Positions 12,322 to 22,706 of a stretch of DNA of 64,000 nt are shown here, piece by piece; position 1 is the stretch's first letter, and every line of letters begins with the position of its first letter. The translations under genes were made by a program, and so were the position numbers. The notes under the pieces are model-generated. The model did no database searches. It was given only the letters and a program-made list of their open reading frames with translations, and was not told the origin of the DNA. This DNA comes from Lolium rigidum (lineage: Eukaryota > Streptophyta > Magnoliopsida > Poales > Poaceae), in contig NC_061514.1 in NCBI RefSeq assembly GCF_022539505.1, positions 335,961,090 to 336,025,089 of the forward strand, given 5' to 3'.

Positions 12322-15300
12322 ATCGTATGCCGACGGGAAACGAATCATCGGACCTGTGCGACGCCGTCCATCTCGCTTCCATCACACGGCCACCGATTCG
12401 TTTCTCTTTCCATGGAAAAATAAATTTGGCCCGTTAAATCAGCACAATATACATCCCAAAAATACATCCGGTAACTATGCGCCGCCCCAAATCGATCTCC
12501 CCCAGCTCAGCTCGCTCCGCCGCGCCGCACCTATTCCCGCCGCGCACTCCCTTCAGACGCTGATTCCCGCGCCAAATCGTCTTGGGGGACCTGACCGCCG
12601 GCGACCGGCGCCCTAGGTCGGTGGCGGAGGCTTAGTTGGGTCGACCATGCTACACTCCGGCCGAAGCAATTCGCTGGAGGATACTTCCACGGCAACCGCG
12701 CTTCCCCGCCGTTCTCCAGCATAGCGTGACGCAGCTTCTCCTCCAGCCGCAGTACCACGGTGCAGTGCCGTCGCCGACGTAGGTGTACACGGTGCCCTTC
12801 ACCAGCGAGGGCTTGGCACTCCACTCCAGGCGGCGACATGAGGTTGCTGCTGCAGCCTACATGTCCCAGTGTGCAGAAGCCCTTATCTGCAACGATGGAA
12901 ACACACGTGGTGGCACCTCGATTCCTCTGGTGACATAGGTTCTATCCCTCTAATTTCTTGTCAATTTTACAGTTTGGATGTGTATACTGCAAACGAGTAC
13001 TTTACCGTTTATTCATATCAATCAGTGGTGATAGCATCTTTTTTTTTTTGCCTCGTTTTGGAGTGTAAGACACGAAACCACCCATTAATTTTGTTGAATG
13101 GTTTGTCATCACACAATGATGCACCCATATGTTGATGGTAAATAATTCCTAATTTCCAATTTTCAATTTGTTATGCTTCCATTGAGGATGAGTTATGTTG
13201 AAATAGCGCTTATTTCATGCTTCCTTGTTATATCCACATTTTATCTCATGGAATTGATCTGATCTGATTTCAGGTGCCTTCGTTATTTTGTAGTTGCAAG
13301 CTCACATGCTCTCCAATATTCATCTTCAGTTTCCCTGGTTGCTACAGAAGCAACAGTAGGTTCCTTGCTGCTATACTACAAACTAGATGCCTCATCTCGT
13401 GAGTCAAACTGCACCGAGTTTGTGTCGTCATTTGGTTGTTTTCATGCTTCCAAACTAACATTTGTATGCTTCCTAACTAATGGATGTTTGCTTTTACGCA
13501 ATTTTCGACCATATTACACTGTTTCTAACCCATATGAGTTATGCTGAGATAGCACTAGTTATGCGCTTCAGAACATATATGCTTCCAACACAGACTAGTT
13601 ATATTGAAATAGAACTAATTCATTACTTCTAGTTTCAGTTCTCAACGCTTCCAACATAGATGATTTATGCCGATACAATCTCTTGCTTTGAAGTATCCAT
13701 GCTTCCTATGTATAATATTTGGTTTCCTTTCGTCTAGACAGTTTGTGGTATATAACCATGCTTCTGCCTTCTTTGATTTTGTTATTGTCATTTTCATACC
13801 AATGTGAATTAAATATTTTCCTCGTGTTACTAGTTATGTTTTCAGGCCTCGAGCTTCCATCGTGGTACTAGTTATATGTTGAATAGTGTAAAATTGGTGC
13901 TTCCAAATCATGTATGTGTTTCTTCCTGAAAGTTTGCATAAATGCATTGTATTTTAAACATTGCCCCATGCATGCTTCTTACCTTTCTCATATATTTCTC
14001 ATGATTAAATTCACCACATATTACGGATAACTTTTCCCCAATGACTGCTATTTGTCGGCTTCAACTACGGCGACGATGAGCGTGTTGTGGTCAAGATTAT
14101 GTTAGTCAATATCTTATATTTGAAGCATCACATGTTCTCACGCAGCCAGAAGCATACCGGTGTGATGCTCCTAGACCCCGGTTTCCTTCACTAGCGAGTG
14201 CCTACCAGAGGAGGCATGGAGGGTTAGCAACAATGGCAAGAGGTCGTTATTACAGGTCACTGCTGAGCCTCTGATATTCCTCGTCGGCATCGTCCTTGCA
14301 AACATTAGTCTACGCGTCAGCCGTGCTTGCTTCGATGATCTTGAGGTGTGTCCGATGTGCATGTGCCATCACCAATAGAGGTGGATGGAGGGCATTGTGC
14401 CAGACAACACAACTGTTTTTTCTTTTCCTGACCACCACCCTGTGACCGATTCTTACTTCATACAGAAGCAAATTAGGAAACATTGATGATGCAAACAAAT
14501 ATTTGTTTCATTCCAAGCAAATAGTATTTCGTTTGGAGGCAAATTATATGATCTTTTGGAAGCAATGTTGATTGAGACAATTTTTATTACATTGAAGCAA
14601 CCCTATTTTCCTTGTAAGCAAATTATATTATCCTTTGGAAGCAATCTTGGTATGCATGAATATTTGTTACATTTTTTCTAGTATTGGAAGCCCTCTTGCC
14701 GGCCAACACAGGAAAACATTCTTCGTATGAAGCAAATCACATTGCATTGACAAGAAAATTCACCACAGTTGGAAACAATAGTTCATTGGCTAAGATTAAC
14801 CCAAGAAAATAATCTATTAATTTTCTTCTCTAATAAAAACGATGCTTCCATGGTGGGCTGTGGCTGTAGACACCTCTCCAGCGAAGGTTCCGACACGAGG
14901 CTCGTCCGCATGGCAACGCGACAGTTCTTATCTCGTCTTGAAGAAATTCTCTAAATGTAGTGACTTAATGGTCGCAGACTACGGTGTCCTATTTGTAGAG
15001 AAGCACATAAGAAGCAAGAAGGAAACAAATAGCAAGAACAATCGAATCATAACGTCATAGCAACAACAAAAAAACATGTATAGATGCATATGGGAACAAG
15101 TTCTCTATTAGACAAACCATTTTGATTGCTATGGAAGCTATTCCCTACTTCATAGAAGCATTTGTTTCCTCCATGGAAACAAACATTTATGTTGTTGAAA
15201 GTATTCTCTGGCGAGAGAAAAATATTTATTTTGTTGGAAGCATTTCTCCCATCAATGTAAACAATTATTCAATTCCTTGAAGCATTTTCCTAGTTGACAG

Positions 15301-15792
15301 AAACAAATCTCTGTTTCTTAGAAGCACTTATACAGTTGATGAAAACAATATTTTCAATGCAATTCAAACACATTATTCCATTGAACGATTTTCAATCAGG
15401 CGGAAGCACATTCTTCCATGGAGAGGAGCATAATTATTTCTACGAAATGACGATTTTCACATGAGAAATTTAATAAATTTCTTCCATATGGAAGCAGATT
15501 CAATTATGTAAGAAGCAAACTTGAATGGAATTGGAAAGAAATTAAATAACTATATAGAAATAAGTTTATGGCACGTACGTTACTAACCCCGGAAATTGTG
15601 GGGATTAGGCGTGATCCTTGCACGTACTAATAGGAAGCAAATCAGGAAAACTAACCTGGGGATTAGGCCTGATTCTCGCAAGTAGTTAATAGGCAGAAAA
15701 GCAAGGAAACGGCCATCAATCGGACGCTACACCGAAGTCCCATCGTACGGCAGTTGGGCAGTCCGATGAAACGATAGGGATCGGCATCCGAT
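12322..15792. mobile_element. MULE-like element with GCTTCC-rich arms
   Basis: The left end ATCGTATGCCGA (12322) is matched inverted at the right end by ATCGGATGCCGA (complement of 15781-15792), and both are followed about 15 bases inward by CATCGGAC or its match. The interior has no transposase. From about 13,178 to 13,900 the plus strand carries many ATGCTTCC copies. From about 14,460 to 15,545 it carries GGAAGCA/GAAGCAAA instead. The arms are therefore loosely inverted. A GC-rich block at 12,480-12,850 could be a captured fragment but has no recognised product. No matching 9-bp target duplication was found, so the end points and class are tentative. Confidence 0.45.
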
Positions 15793-17340
15793 CCGTAGTG
15801 GTTTGTCACTTTTTAATCACTACCACCATGTTACATTCCACACATGTTCTCCCATACAAGTTGGATCAAAAGAAGCACTTAAGAACGTGATATATGATAT
15901 GCATCTACTCATACATCTTACACATTATTGGATTCCAATCTCAAATATCAACTCATAGAATAAAGATCCACCACATATAAAAAATAGTTCTATATATGAC
16001 CTTAATCATGTTGGGAAACTCATATAGTACTAGACCGATGATAGAACAAGAGAGAAATAGATCAAGCTACGGCCATAAACCTATTGTAAAAAGGTTGACT
16101 ACTCCCTCTTCATCATGGTGTTGATGGTGGAGATGTTGGAGAAGGTAGAGATCCCTCTGGCGGCGGCTCCGGCAGAGTTTTCCCCTCCAATCTTCGCTAG
16201 TTTTGCCTATGTTTTGGTGTTGCGGTGTTTCTGCGGCACTCTCATCCGGAGATGCGTAGGGGCCTTTTCTTATAGGCGTTTTTAGGTCAAAACATTGATC
16301 TGGAGATGAAGACGGATGGTTGGCGGCCAAGCCCTTGAGCCGCGCCACCTAGGCTCTTTTGGCCCTCATGACTCCGATCCTCTCGCGAGGTTCTAGTGCT
16401 CCAGGTCTTTCTATTCGAGAAATATTGAGCCTCGAAAAAACCCTAGTCAATTTGACTTCATTAAGATCCCTGAAAGTAAAAATATATAAAATAGGGTTTT
16501 CCTATTCTGTAGAGTTATAACCAAAATAAAGGGGGATAATTAGCAAATTCCGCAAAATCAATATAAAACATGGATATAACATTATATAAGATGCAAATGT
16601 GTGGAAATATATGGTAATAAACTACAATGTTTATGTATGCATTTTACATACATCACTTTCCCTATTAGTGCTCATGAACTTGACAGAATCGACAATTCCC
16701 TTACCATGGCTTTCGCCCTTCAACTGCATCAACAAAGCCTGCATGGATCTCCCAGTCGTAGTAGGACACATCTTATTCGGCAGGATAAAAGCTTCATAGT
16801 CGTGGTTGTAAGAGTCGTAAGAAGACTCCCTCCAACCACACGTACATCGAGCCAAGACACAAGATCAACATAACGTGCAAGACTACAAAGAACTAGTGTG
16901 CAACATGGCGTCTGATGTCAACGATGCCTATATATACTAAAGACCATTCTTCATGAAGAGGAAGTTGAAGAATTACACCAAGACGCCGATGTAGACTCCA
17001 TAGCCATAAACCCTAGATACAACCTGTAAACCTCGTCGTGTGCATCTATTAGCCCGTCTAGTTCATCTTCTAGTCTTGTACAATGTTTTGATCATGCTGA
17101 TAATAAAGTTCGAGAGAAGTTCTTCACTATCCTTGTATCTTTGATCCAAACTTGTTGATCCGAGCCCCTTGCCGAACAAATAAACCCGTCTTCAACCTTT
17201 GGAGTGTGATTGTTTTGGGATCATAAAAAAATCCTTCATCACTTGATGCGCCAAGTAGTGGGCACACGCGTCATTAAGATCGGTTCAGCTTCTCTCTGAC
17301 TAGAAGACATGATCAACCAAGCAATGGCCACTATCCCTAG
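15793..17340 (-). mobile_element. Degraded retroelement, LTR-like and flank
   Basis: The 15,830-16,600 part has the base pattern of a Triticeae LTR on the minus strand (a ctactccctcttcatcatgg block around 16,099, GC-rich segment to 16,370, then AT-rich). The 16,600-17,340 part holds short frames with no clear domain. It is the likely continuation of the element at 10.9-12.3 kb. No intact gene is present. Confidence 0.3.
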
Positions 17341-18312
17341 GCGGGAATTCCGGCGTGGAGCTCAGGGGCTCCTCTAGAGATGCATGTGGAAGCAATCACG
17401 ACGGGACCTTTTGCGGGAGGTCCTATCCGATGGACCTACCTCAATGCCCCGCGAGAGCTACTCTACCTCCGGCGGCCAGATCTTACCCTGGAGGGATTGA
17501 GTTGTCCGGCTCTCCCTACAAACGGCCTTCAAGACCTTGTTGCCCGAGGTTGGAGCCTTGCGGTTGCATGGTCTTTGACTCTCCGGAGTTTCCAGTATCA
17601 AAGGCATGATCCACTGCTCAACCTACCAACACTGGGAGAACAACCTTCATTAACAAGAGAGACGACTCGATGCCATGTCCTGCCTTGACGTTTGACCAAG
17701 TACAACCCTATTCCAAGCGGGAGGACTCCACACGCGGTGACCAGTGCCAGTTTCGTTGGCCATCGCTTGGTGGATTTCTTTCTGAAGGGACGGGATGGGG
17801 AGGATGAGTGGTGAGGAATTGCAGCGGAGCACTCGGGCATTGGAACCCTAAAACAACCACATATATAGTGGCCATCCAGGCCGTTATGAGGTAAACTGGA
17901 TAATATTATCTAGGCCGGGCCTGTATTTGGTATCTATTCGGGCTGCAAAAAGCTGATCCTTGTAATAGGCCCGAGTTATCTTGTTCTATGCCATTTTTCG
18001 GGTTATGTTAGAGTTGCTCTAAAGACGAAATTTAAGTACCTCAAAAAAAAAAGACGAAATTTAAGTGCTCTCTCTCGTGGCTGGTTATGCAGCTCGCGCC
18101 TCCGGGCCTCAAGTCATCTCACGCTCCTCTATTCTGCACGCCTGCCCTTTCCCAAATAAGGATCACGCGGCCAAGCGCATGTGCAGCTGCAGCAGCTGCT
18201 GCTGCGTAGCTACTTTGCATTACATCGACGCGCGTACAGCAAATATGGGAACGGGGATGCACTGACAAAGCTTGCGCTCGGATTAACAGAAGAAGATAAG
18301 CAAACTAGTATT
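17341..18312. other. Unassigned DNA
   Basis: Frames at 17,355-17,690 on the plus strand (for example one starting at 17,380 with 102 codons) show no domain. A 14-base phrase (gacgaaatttaagt) is repeated at about 18,024 and 18,052 around a poly-A tract. No gene is supported. Confidence 0.35.
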
Positions 18313-18554
18313 CACTACAGGAATCGCCCGAGACGCCGACGGCCGGCTGCCCTCGGCGTAGCCACGCCTGGCCCTCGGCGTAGGCTACGCCGACGGCAGC
18401 CCTCGGCGTATGGCCTCGGCGTCCAGGTCCCTCGGCATAGGTAGGCTCGCCGTCGGCGTACGTCTGGCCCTCGGCGTACGTCACCTACGCCGACGGCCAG
18501 GTGAGCCCCTCGGCGTCTCTGCCCTCGGCCTGTCCTGGCGGTGTTCCTGTAGTG
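18313..18554. mobile_element. Miniature CACTA derivative (242 bp)
   Basis: The element begins CACTACAGGAATCGCC and ends TTCCTGTAGTG. It is flanked by ATT on both sides (18310-18312 and 18555-18557), a 3-bp target duplication as expected for CACTA. The interior is made of CCCTCGGCGTA motifs in both orientations, which in larger CACTA elements serve as subterminal transposase-binding repeats. The end and motif match the larger element at 19,258, so it is an internal-deletion derivative of that family. Confidence 0.9.
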
Positions 18555-19257
18555 ATTCGATTAATTAATTGATGAACCGGCAGGTTGCTAGGATCGACTG
18601 ATAAGAGTGACAGATGACACCATTACCAGCTTACACTAAGTCCCTAAGTACACTTATATCGGCGTCATCAAGTCTTCAAACGACAAGCATTTATACACAT
18701 AGGAAAACTCTAATCTCAACTCCACCTCCGATCCAGAGTCTTCCTAGCAGGCTACCTCACACAAACATCAGGACAAAGACAACAAAAAGCAAGCACATAT
18801 ACACTGTACCCACCTTGACATCTTGTGAGCTTTTATGCTTACACTCTACAGTATCGACTGAATTCACCATTTAGAGGTGATCGATCCGGCAGCTGGTGGT
18901 GAAGCAACTCTACCTCGCCAGGGTAAAAACGGGTCGTGCTGGATGCAGTAGAACGAGAGGATTACTGATCTCCGGGGAAGCTGAGACCAAATAAGATTAC
19001 AGTCCAATCGTTCATACGTAACGTAACTAGTCTGTATCCGACTGTCAGCTCGCCGGCGCAAGTCACAACCGTCCACCGGCGTTGGCACGGCCCGACCCGC
19101 GCAGCACCTTAATTTGTGCAAGTACTCCCTTGCTAGCTATCCATCAGCCGCGTGAGCTTGCGCGCAAGAGACGAATAGTGAGAGAGATCGCCCAAGACAT
19201 TAAGACTTCAGGAGATCAACGCAGCAAACAACATGAACTCACTTACACACATCCAAA
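18555..19257. other. Old duplicated segment, copy A (left part)
   Basis: The stretch shares blocks with other places in the window: 18,811-18,880 resembles 26,731-26,790 and 32,541-32,606 (the cttgacatcttgtgagc phrase and the cattcagaggt-like end), and 19,050-19,145 resembles 32,725-32,810 (the accgtccaccggcgtt phrase). No gene was recognised. Confidence 0.55.
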
Positions 19258-19784
19258 CACTACAGGAATGGCCGGAGACGCCGACGGCCAAACCCTACGC
19301 CGAGGGCTTTTTATCGGGGCCGTCGGCGTACGGCCTCGCCAGGGCAGCGCCGGAAGACGGCCGTCGGCGTAGAGGTTGCTACGCCGAGGGCAGCCGTCGG
19401 CGTCTACCTGGCCCTCGGCGTAGGTACCAGCATAGCTGCTGCTCCATCCGCGACGCGACGGCGCGCTCACGGTGTCAGGTAAGACGCCGAGGGCTACCCT
19501 CGGCATAGGGCATGGCCCCCCTATGCCGACGGCCACCCTCGGCATATAGCTTTTTTTATTTTTTTATTTTTTCTCTCTCTCATATTACTTTATATTATGT
19601 TTCTATTATTTATTTACTAGTATGAATTATGTCAAAAAGGTTCTATTTTTAAGAATTCGTAGATGATATATATGTAGGTCGTCCCACGGGTGACGCTCTT
19701 CGCAGACGGGTCAACCGGAGCCACTAGGCCCAACTTCTGCTATCGAATGTACATATGTCCTTAAACATTTAGGAACAATTCCAT

Positions 19785-19925
19785 TGCTAACCCTAACTCC
19801 AACCCTAACCTTAACCGAGGCTATTCCCGCCCTAGGGTTTCCCGCTTCTGCGGGCCAAATTTCTATTTTGCGAACATTTTGGTAACCCTAAACCTCACCG
19901 GATCCTATCCCTAACCCTAACCCTA
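19785..19925. repeat. Degenerate telomere-like CCCTAA tract
   Basis: Scattered CCCTAA/CCCTAG units, for example around 19,788-19,808 and 19,908-19,926. The plant telomere unit is CCCTAAA; here the repeats are short and irregular. The tract is internal to the CACTA element, so it is not a chromosome end. Confidence 0.6.
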
Positions 19926-20409
19926 GGGGTAGATCTGCGGGGTCCCCGCCCTAGGGTTTGGCTAACCTTGCCTGTACCCGGCGTTGACGATTTCCGCATA
20001 CATGGGCTAGCACTTGGTAAAATCCAGGATCTGTATGTGGAAACTCCCGCCACGGCTCAAACGGAGCCTATTTTATGGTTAAGTATGCCCAACCTATGGT
20101 TTCCATGTACATATGTCCTAAACAAAGCAAAACAAATAAAAAAGTCCACTGGTAAACCCTCGCACGGAGAAAGCTATAGGGGTAGATCTGCGGGGTCCCC
20201 GCCCTAGGGTTTTCCAAGATACAGACCACCGGAGCGTCGGAATCGCTGGAAAACTTGTGTGTGTCCACATGGCATGCACAAAAGAGATGGTTTTATATCC
20301 AAGGCTACCCCCCAAGGTGTGTCCGGCTTCTCGGACAGGGGGTTCCTACACTTAGGCAGATTCTGGATGTATAGGGGGGAACTCCCTCGGAGGTGAACTG
20401 GAGAGAAAA

Positions 20410-20660
20410 GTGATACATTTAAGAACTTAAGACCCAGACACGATACAAAACACTTAAATAACTAGAACCACACACATACCAAAGCGCTTAAAGAAGTAGA
20501 CCCACACACGAACCGAAACACTTAAAGAACTACACCCACACACAGGAACCAAAACACTTAAAGAACTACACCCACACAGGAACCAAAACACTTAAAGAAC
20601 TAGACCCACACACAAACCAAAAAATTTAAAGAACTACACCCACACACGAACAAAGCACTT
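20410..20660. repeat. Tandem repeat downstream of the AP2/ERF frame
   Basis: Six or seven imperfect units of about 37-40 bp built on cacttaaagaactacaccc followed by acacacgaaccaaaa variants. They lie just 3' of the AP2/ERF stop codon. No palindromes or unique spacers are present, so this is a simple minisatellite. Confidence 0.75.
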
Positions 20661-20684
20661 AACACTGGGTCGACGCATGACCCG

Positions 20685-21281
20685 CTAGACACACGGACTC
20701 AACACACACATATTAATCAGAGAAGTCGAAATCTTCATCCTCGGCGGGGTGTCCTGCGAAGCGGTGGTTGTGAGGTTCCACGACCACCGTTCATCATTCT
20801 CCCCCCATGTCGACGCCTCTCCTTTGGCGTACTCTGCTTCAACCGCGGCCTTCCTCTGCCGCTTTCCCGCCCTCCTCTCTCTCATGTACGTCTGCTTGTC
20901 CTTCCAGAATGCGCGCATTGCCTCGACGTCTCCGGGATGGTCTCTGCGCCACTGTGCCATGAACTGCTCGTCCGCCTCGGTGGTATCAATCCGCCGTTGG
21001 CCAGACCTGTACCGCCGCGCTTCACGCTGTGAGCGAAGTAGCGGCTCAGTAGAGAGACTCTGAGCTTCCGTTAGAGACCTGACCTCCGGGAAGTTCATTT
21101 CATGGCGCGGCCGGCCAAACCTCCAAGCCGCAACGTCGTATGCGCGGGCAGCAGCCTCCTTCGTGTAGAAGGTGCCGAGCCACACACGCGTTCCACCGGC
21201 GGTGATTTTAGCCGCGAAATGCCCCGCAGGCCGCAGGCGAACGCCGATGAAGCCCGTGTTGCTACGGCGACGAGGAGCCAT
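20685..21281 (-). CDS. AP2/ERF-domain protein carried by a CACTA element
   Basis: The frame is 198 residues and uninterrupted. Residues about 11-65 form an AP2/ERF DNA-binding domain: FIGVRLRP near the start, then RVWLGTF (residues 32-38), the EAAARAYDVAAWRF helix (42-55) and MNFPEV (62-67). The usual W in the GVRxRPWG motif is changed (RPAG). Residues 95-145 are charged and helical (MAQWRRDHPGD, KQRKAAVEAE). Proteins of this type are common in Triticeae genomes within transposons. ERF proteins bind GCC-box DNA; whether this one does is unknown. The ATG at 21281 lies about 100 bases below a TATA box (21,381-21,390) and a promoter-like repeat array. It lies wholly inside the CACTA element and looks captured. 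Confidence 0.75.
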   Translation of the reverse strand: MAPRRRSNTGFIGVRLRPAGHFAAKITAGGTRVWLGTFYTKEAAARAYDVAAWRFGRPRHEMNFPEVRSLTEAQSLSTEPLLRSQREARRYRSGQRRIDTTEADEQFMAQWRRDHPGDVEAMRAFWKDKQTYMRERRAGKRQRKAAVEAEYAKGEASTWGENDERWSWNLTTTASQDTPPRMKISTSLINMCVLSPCV

Positions 21282-21380
21282 CTCAGCGGTAGCTCAGCTT
21301 AGAGGATTTTGTGGTGCTGTTGGATGAGAGAAGTGATAAGGGGAGAAATGTTGCTGGTGCTGTTAGTGGAGAAGACATGG

Positions 21381-21390
21381 CTATATATAG
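21381..21390 (-). promoter_or_regulatory. TATA box of the AP2/ERF frame
   Basis: CTATATATAG, palindromic, lies 100 bases upstream of the start codon on the minus strand and directly beside the GCGGGAAA array. Spacing fits a TATA box with a short 5' leader. Confidence 0.55.
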
Positions 21391-21410
21391 GCCGACGAGG
21401 GGCTGAAACG

Positions 21411-21538
21411 GCGGGAAAACTTGGCGGGAGAGAATGGGCGGGAAAGGGTGGGCGGGAAAACTTGGCGGGAGAGAATGAGCGGGAAAGGGTGGGGGGGAAA
21501 ACTTGGCGGGAAATCATGGCGGGAAAAAAGGGCGGGAG
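21411..21538. promoter_or_regulatory. Array of E2F-like GCGGGAAA sites
   Basis: Six perfect GCGGGAAA octamers (starting at 21411, 21438, 21452, 21479, 21506 and 21519) plus three GCGGGAG variants (21424, 21465, 21532) lie in 128 bases, upstream of the TATA box of the AP2/ERF frame. GCGGGAAA/TTTCCCGC is the E2F-DP recognition sequence of plant cell-cycle genes. The array is also a tandem repeat of about 41 bp, so the sites may simply have been copied. Function is inferred. Confidence 0.55.
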
Positions 21539-22185
21539 AGAAGTAGCAGGGCGGGAGTGAACCGGAGAGAAACTTGGGATCATATGGGATGATCCTCGTT
21601 TCCACATGTACCTATGACCTAACCAAGCTCAAATGGAGGCATATGCCCACCGGGGGACCCCCGATGGGATGCAGTCAAAGGGGTAGACCGCGCGGTCAAC
21701 AGAACTAGGGTTTCGTCGGAAATCGAGCATCGGATATAGGGAATGGCCCCAAAACTTGTGTGTGTCCACATGGAATGCACAAAAGTGATTTGAGATGGTT
21801 TTATATCCAAGGCTACCCCCCAGGTGTGTCGCCTCTATGCCGAGGGGGTTGCCCTCGGCGTAGCTGCATGCTACGGCGCACCACGGGCTGCCACGTGGTC
21901 GTCGCCCCAACCTATGCCGAGGGGGATGCCGTCGGCGTATGAGAGGCGCCGTTAACGGCGACGGCACGGCGGCGAGCGTACGCCGACGGCGAACAAGGTC
22001 CTCGGCGTAGGTGGCGTACGCCGACGGCCAGGCCTACGCCGACGGTGGGCACGGCTGTGCCGAGGGACCTGTACGCCGACGACGTACGCCGAGGGCTGCC
22101 TTCGGCGTAGCCTACGCCGAGGGCAAAGCATGGCTACGCCGAGGGAAGCCGGCCGTCGGCGTACGCGCCGATTCCTGTAGTTAAA

Positions 22186-22348
22186 CTCTAAACTCGACAT
22201 CCAGAATCTCGGGCCACACACGAACTCCATAACGAAAACACACACAACAAATTAAAGCGCCATTAGCTTTGCAACTCCAACAGTATGACCACAATCATCT
22301 CATCTCTCAAGCATCGCGACGACTAGAGCTCCCAATGGCCGCCGCGCA
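22186..22348. repeat. Recurring block (copy A of three)
   Basis: The phrases ccagaatctcgggccacac, aactccat, aaaacacacaca and ttagctttgcaac occur here, at about 27,440-27,525 and at 42,375-42,495, in the same orientation and order. The block lies just downstream of the glycine-rich gene on the minus strand. The other two copies lack that gene. Confidence 0.75.
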
Positions 22349-22609
22349 TCAGACCGCCTCGCTGCCCACCGGGTTCCCGCCGGCGCCACGGTGTCCACCT
22401 CCTCCTCCAGCATGGTGTCCGCCTCCTCCTCCAGCATGGTTGCCTCCTCCTCCTGCCTGCTGCCCGCCTCCTCCTCCAGCCTGGCGGTTCCGGCGACCCC
22501 GGATTTTCGCGACGATGATCTGGCCGATGCAGCTGATGAAATTCATTGCCAGCAGGAAGACGATGATGGTGCATACACCATCAAGAAACCCCAACTCGTA
22601 AGGACCCAT
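22349..22609 (-). CDS. Small protein: one TM helix plus glycine-rich tail
   Basis: Starting from the ATG at 22609 (context ATCATGGGT) the protein has 86 residues. Residues 7-34 are a hydrophobic segment (LDGVCTIIVFLLAMNFISCI...). A basic RGRRNR stretch follows, and the last 45 residues are Gly-rich, with repeated AGGGGG/HAGGGG units. An upstream in-frame ATG at 22669 would add 20 residues but lies very near the presumed transcription start. A TATAA at 22701-22705 and a pyrimidine-rich leader suit the downstream start. I do not recognise a family; single-TM glycine-rich proteins are often cell-wall or membrane associated. The reverse strand also has a long Pro-rich frame (22269-22601), which is the shadow of the Gly repeats. 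Confidence 0.5.
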   Translation of the reverse strand: MGPYELGFLDGVCTIIVFLLAMNFISCIGQIIVAKIRGRRNRQAGGGGGQQAGGGGNHAGGGGGHHAGGGGGHRGAGGNPVGSEAV

Positions 22610-22700
22610 GATGGGACTGCTGGCTGGAATGGGAAGGGTAGAGGGAGAGGTGGGAGAAGAGTAGAGCAAGATGGAGGATGAAGAATGCAGGCCGCCCGGG

Positions 22701-22706
22701 TTATAA
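22701..22706 (-). promoter_or_regulatory. TATA box abutting a transposon target site
   Basis: TTATAA on the plus strand (TATAA on minus) lies about 92-97 bases upstream of the ATG at 22609. It overlaps the TAA target duplication (22704-22706) of the PIF/Harbinger-type element that starts at 22707. The insertion therefore replaced everything upstream of the core promoter. Confidence 0.45.

Larger units (their letters stand above)
20206..21831. repeat. Direct repeats flanking the AP2 module
   Basis: The phrase with acttgtgtgtgtccacatgg and then atggttttatatccaaggct occurs at about 20,251-20,322 and again at 21,752-21,831. Both are preceded by an agggttt block (around 20,205 and 21,708). The copies lie in the same orientation on either side of the AP2/ERF frame and its promoter, which suggests the gene sits in a duplicated or inserted module. 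Confidence 0.7.
19258..22182. mobile_element. Non-autonomous CACTA transposon carrying an AP2/ERF ORF
   Basis: The left end is CACTACAGGAATGGCCGG. The right end reads, in reverse complement, AACTACAGGAATCGGCGC, one base off CACTA. AAA flanks both ends (19255-19257 and 22183-22185), the 3-bp target duplication. Both subterminal zones are packed with CTCGGCGTA/TACGCCGAG motifs. It is 2,925 bp long and has no TNP2 transposase. Inside, in order, are a degenerate CCCTAA-rich zone (19,785-19,925), a 37-40-bp spacer-like tandem array (20,410-20,660), the AP2/ERF reading frame (minus), its promoter-like zone, and direct repeats flanking the AP2 module. Confidence 0.9.

Noticed and set aside
20410..20660. 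Regular repeats that could be taken for a CRISPR array
   Set aside because: Units are contiguous and vary everywhere, there are no unique spacers, and the sequence is plant nuclear.
22269..22601. Pro-rich plus-strand protein (110 codons)
   Set aside because: It is the complement of the Gly-rich minus-strand gene, which has a TATA box, a leader and a helix.
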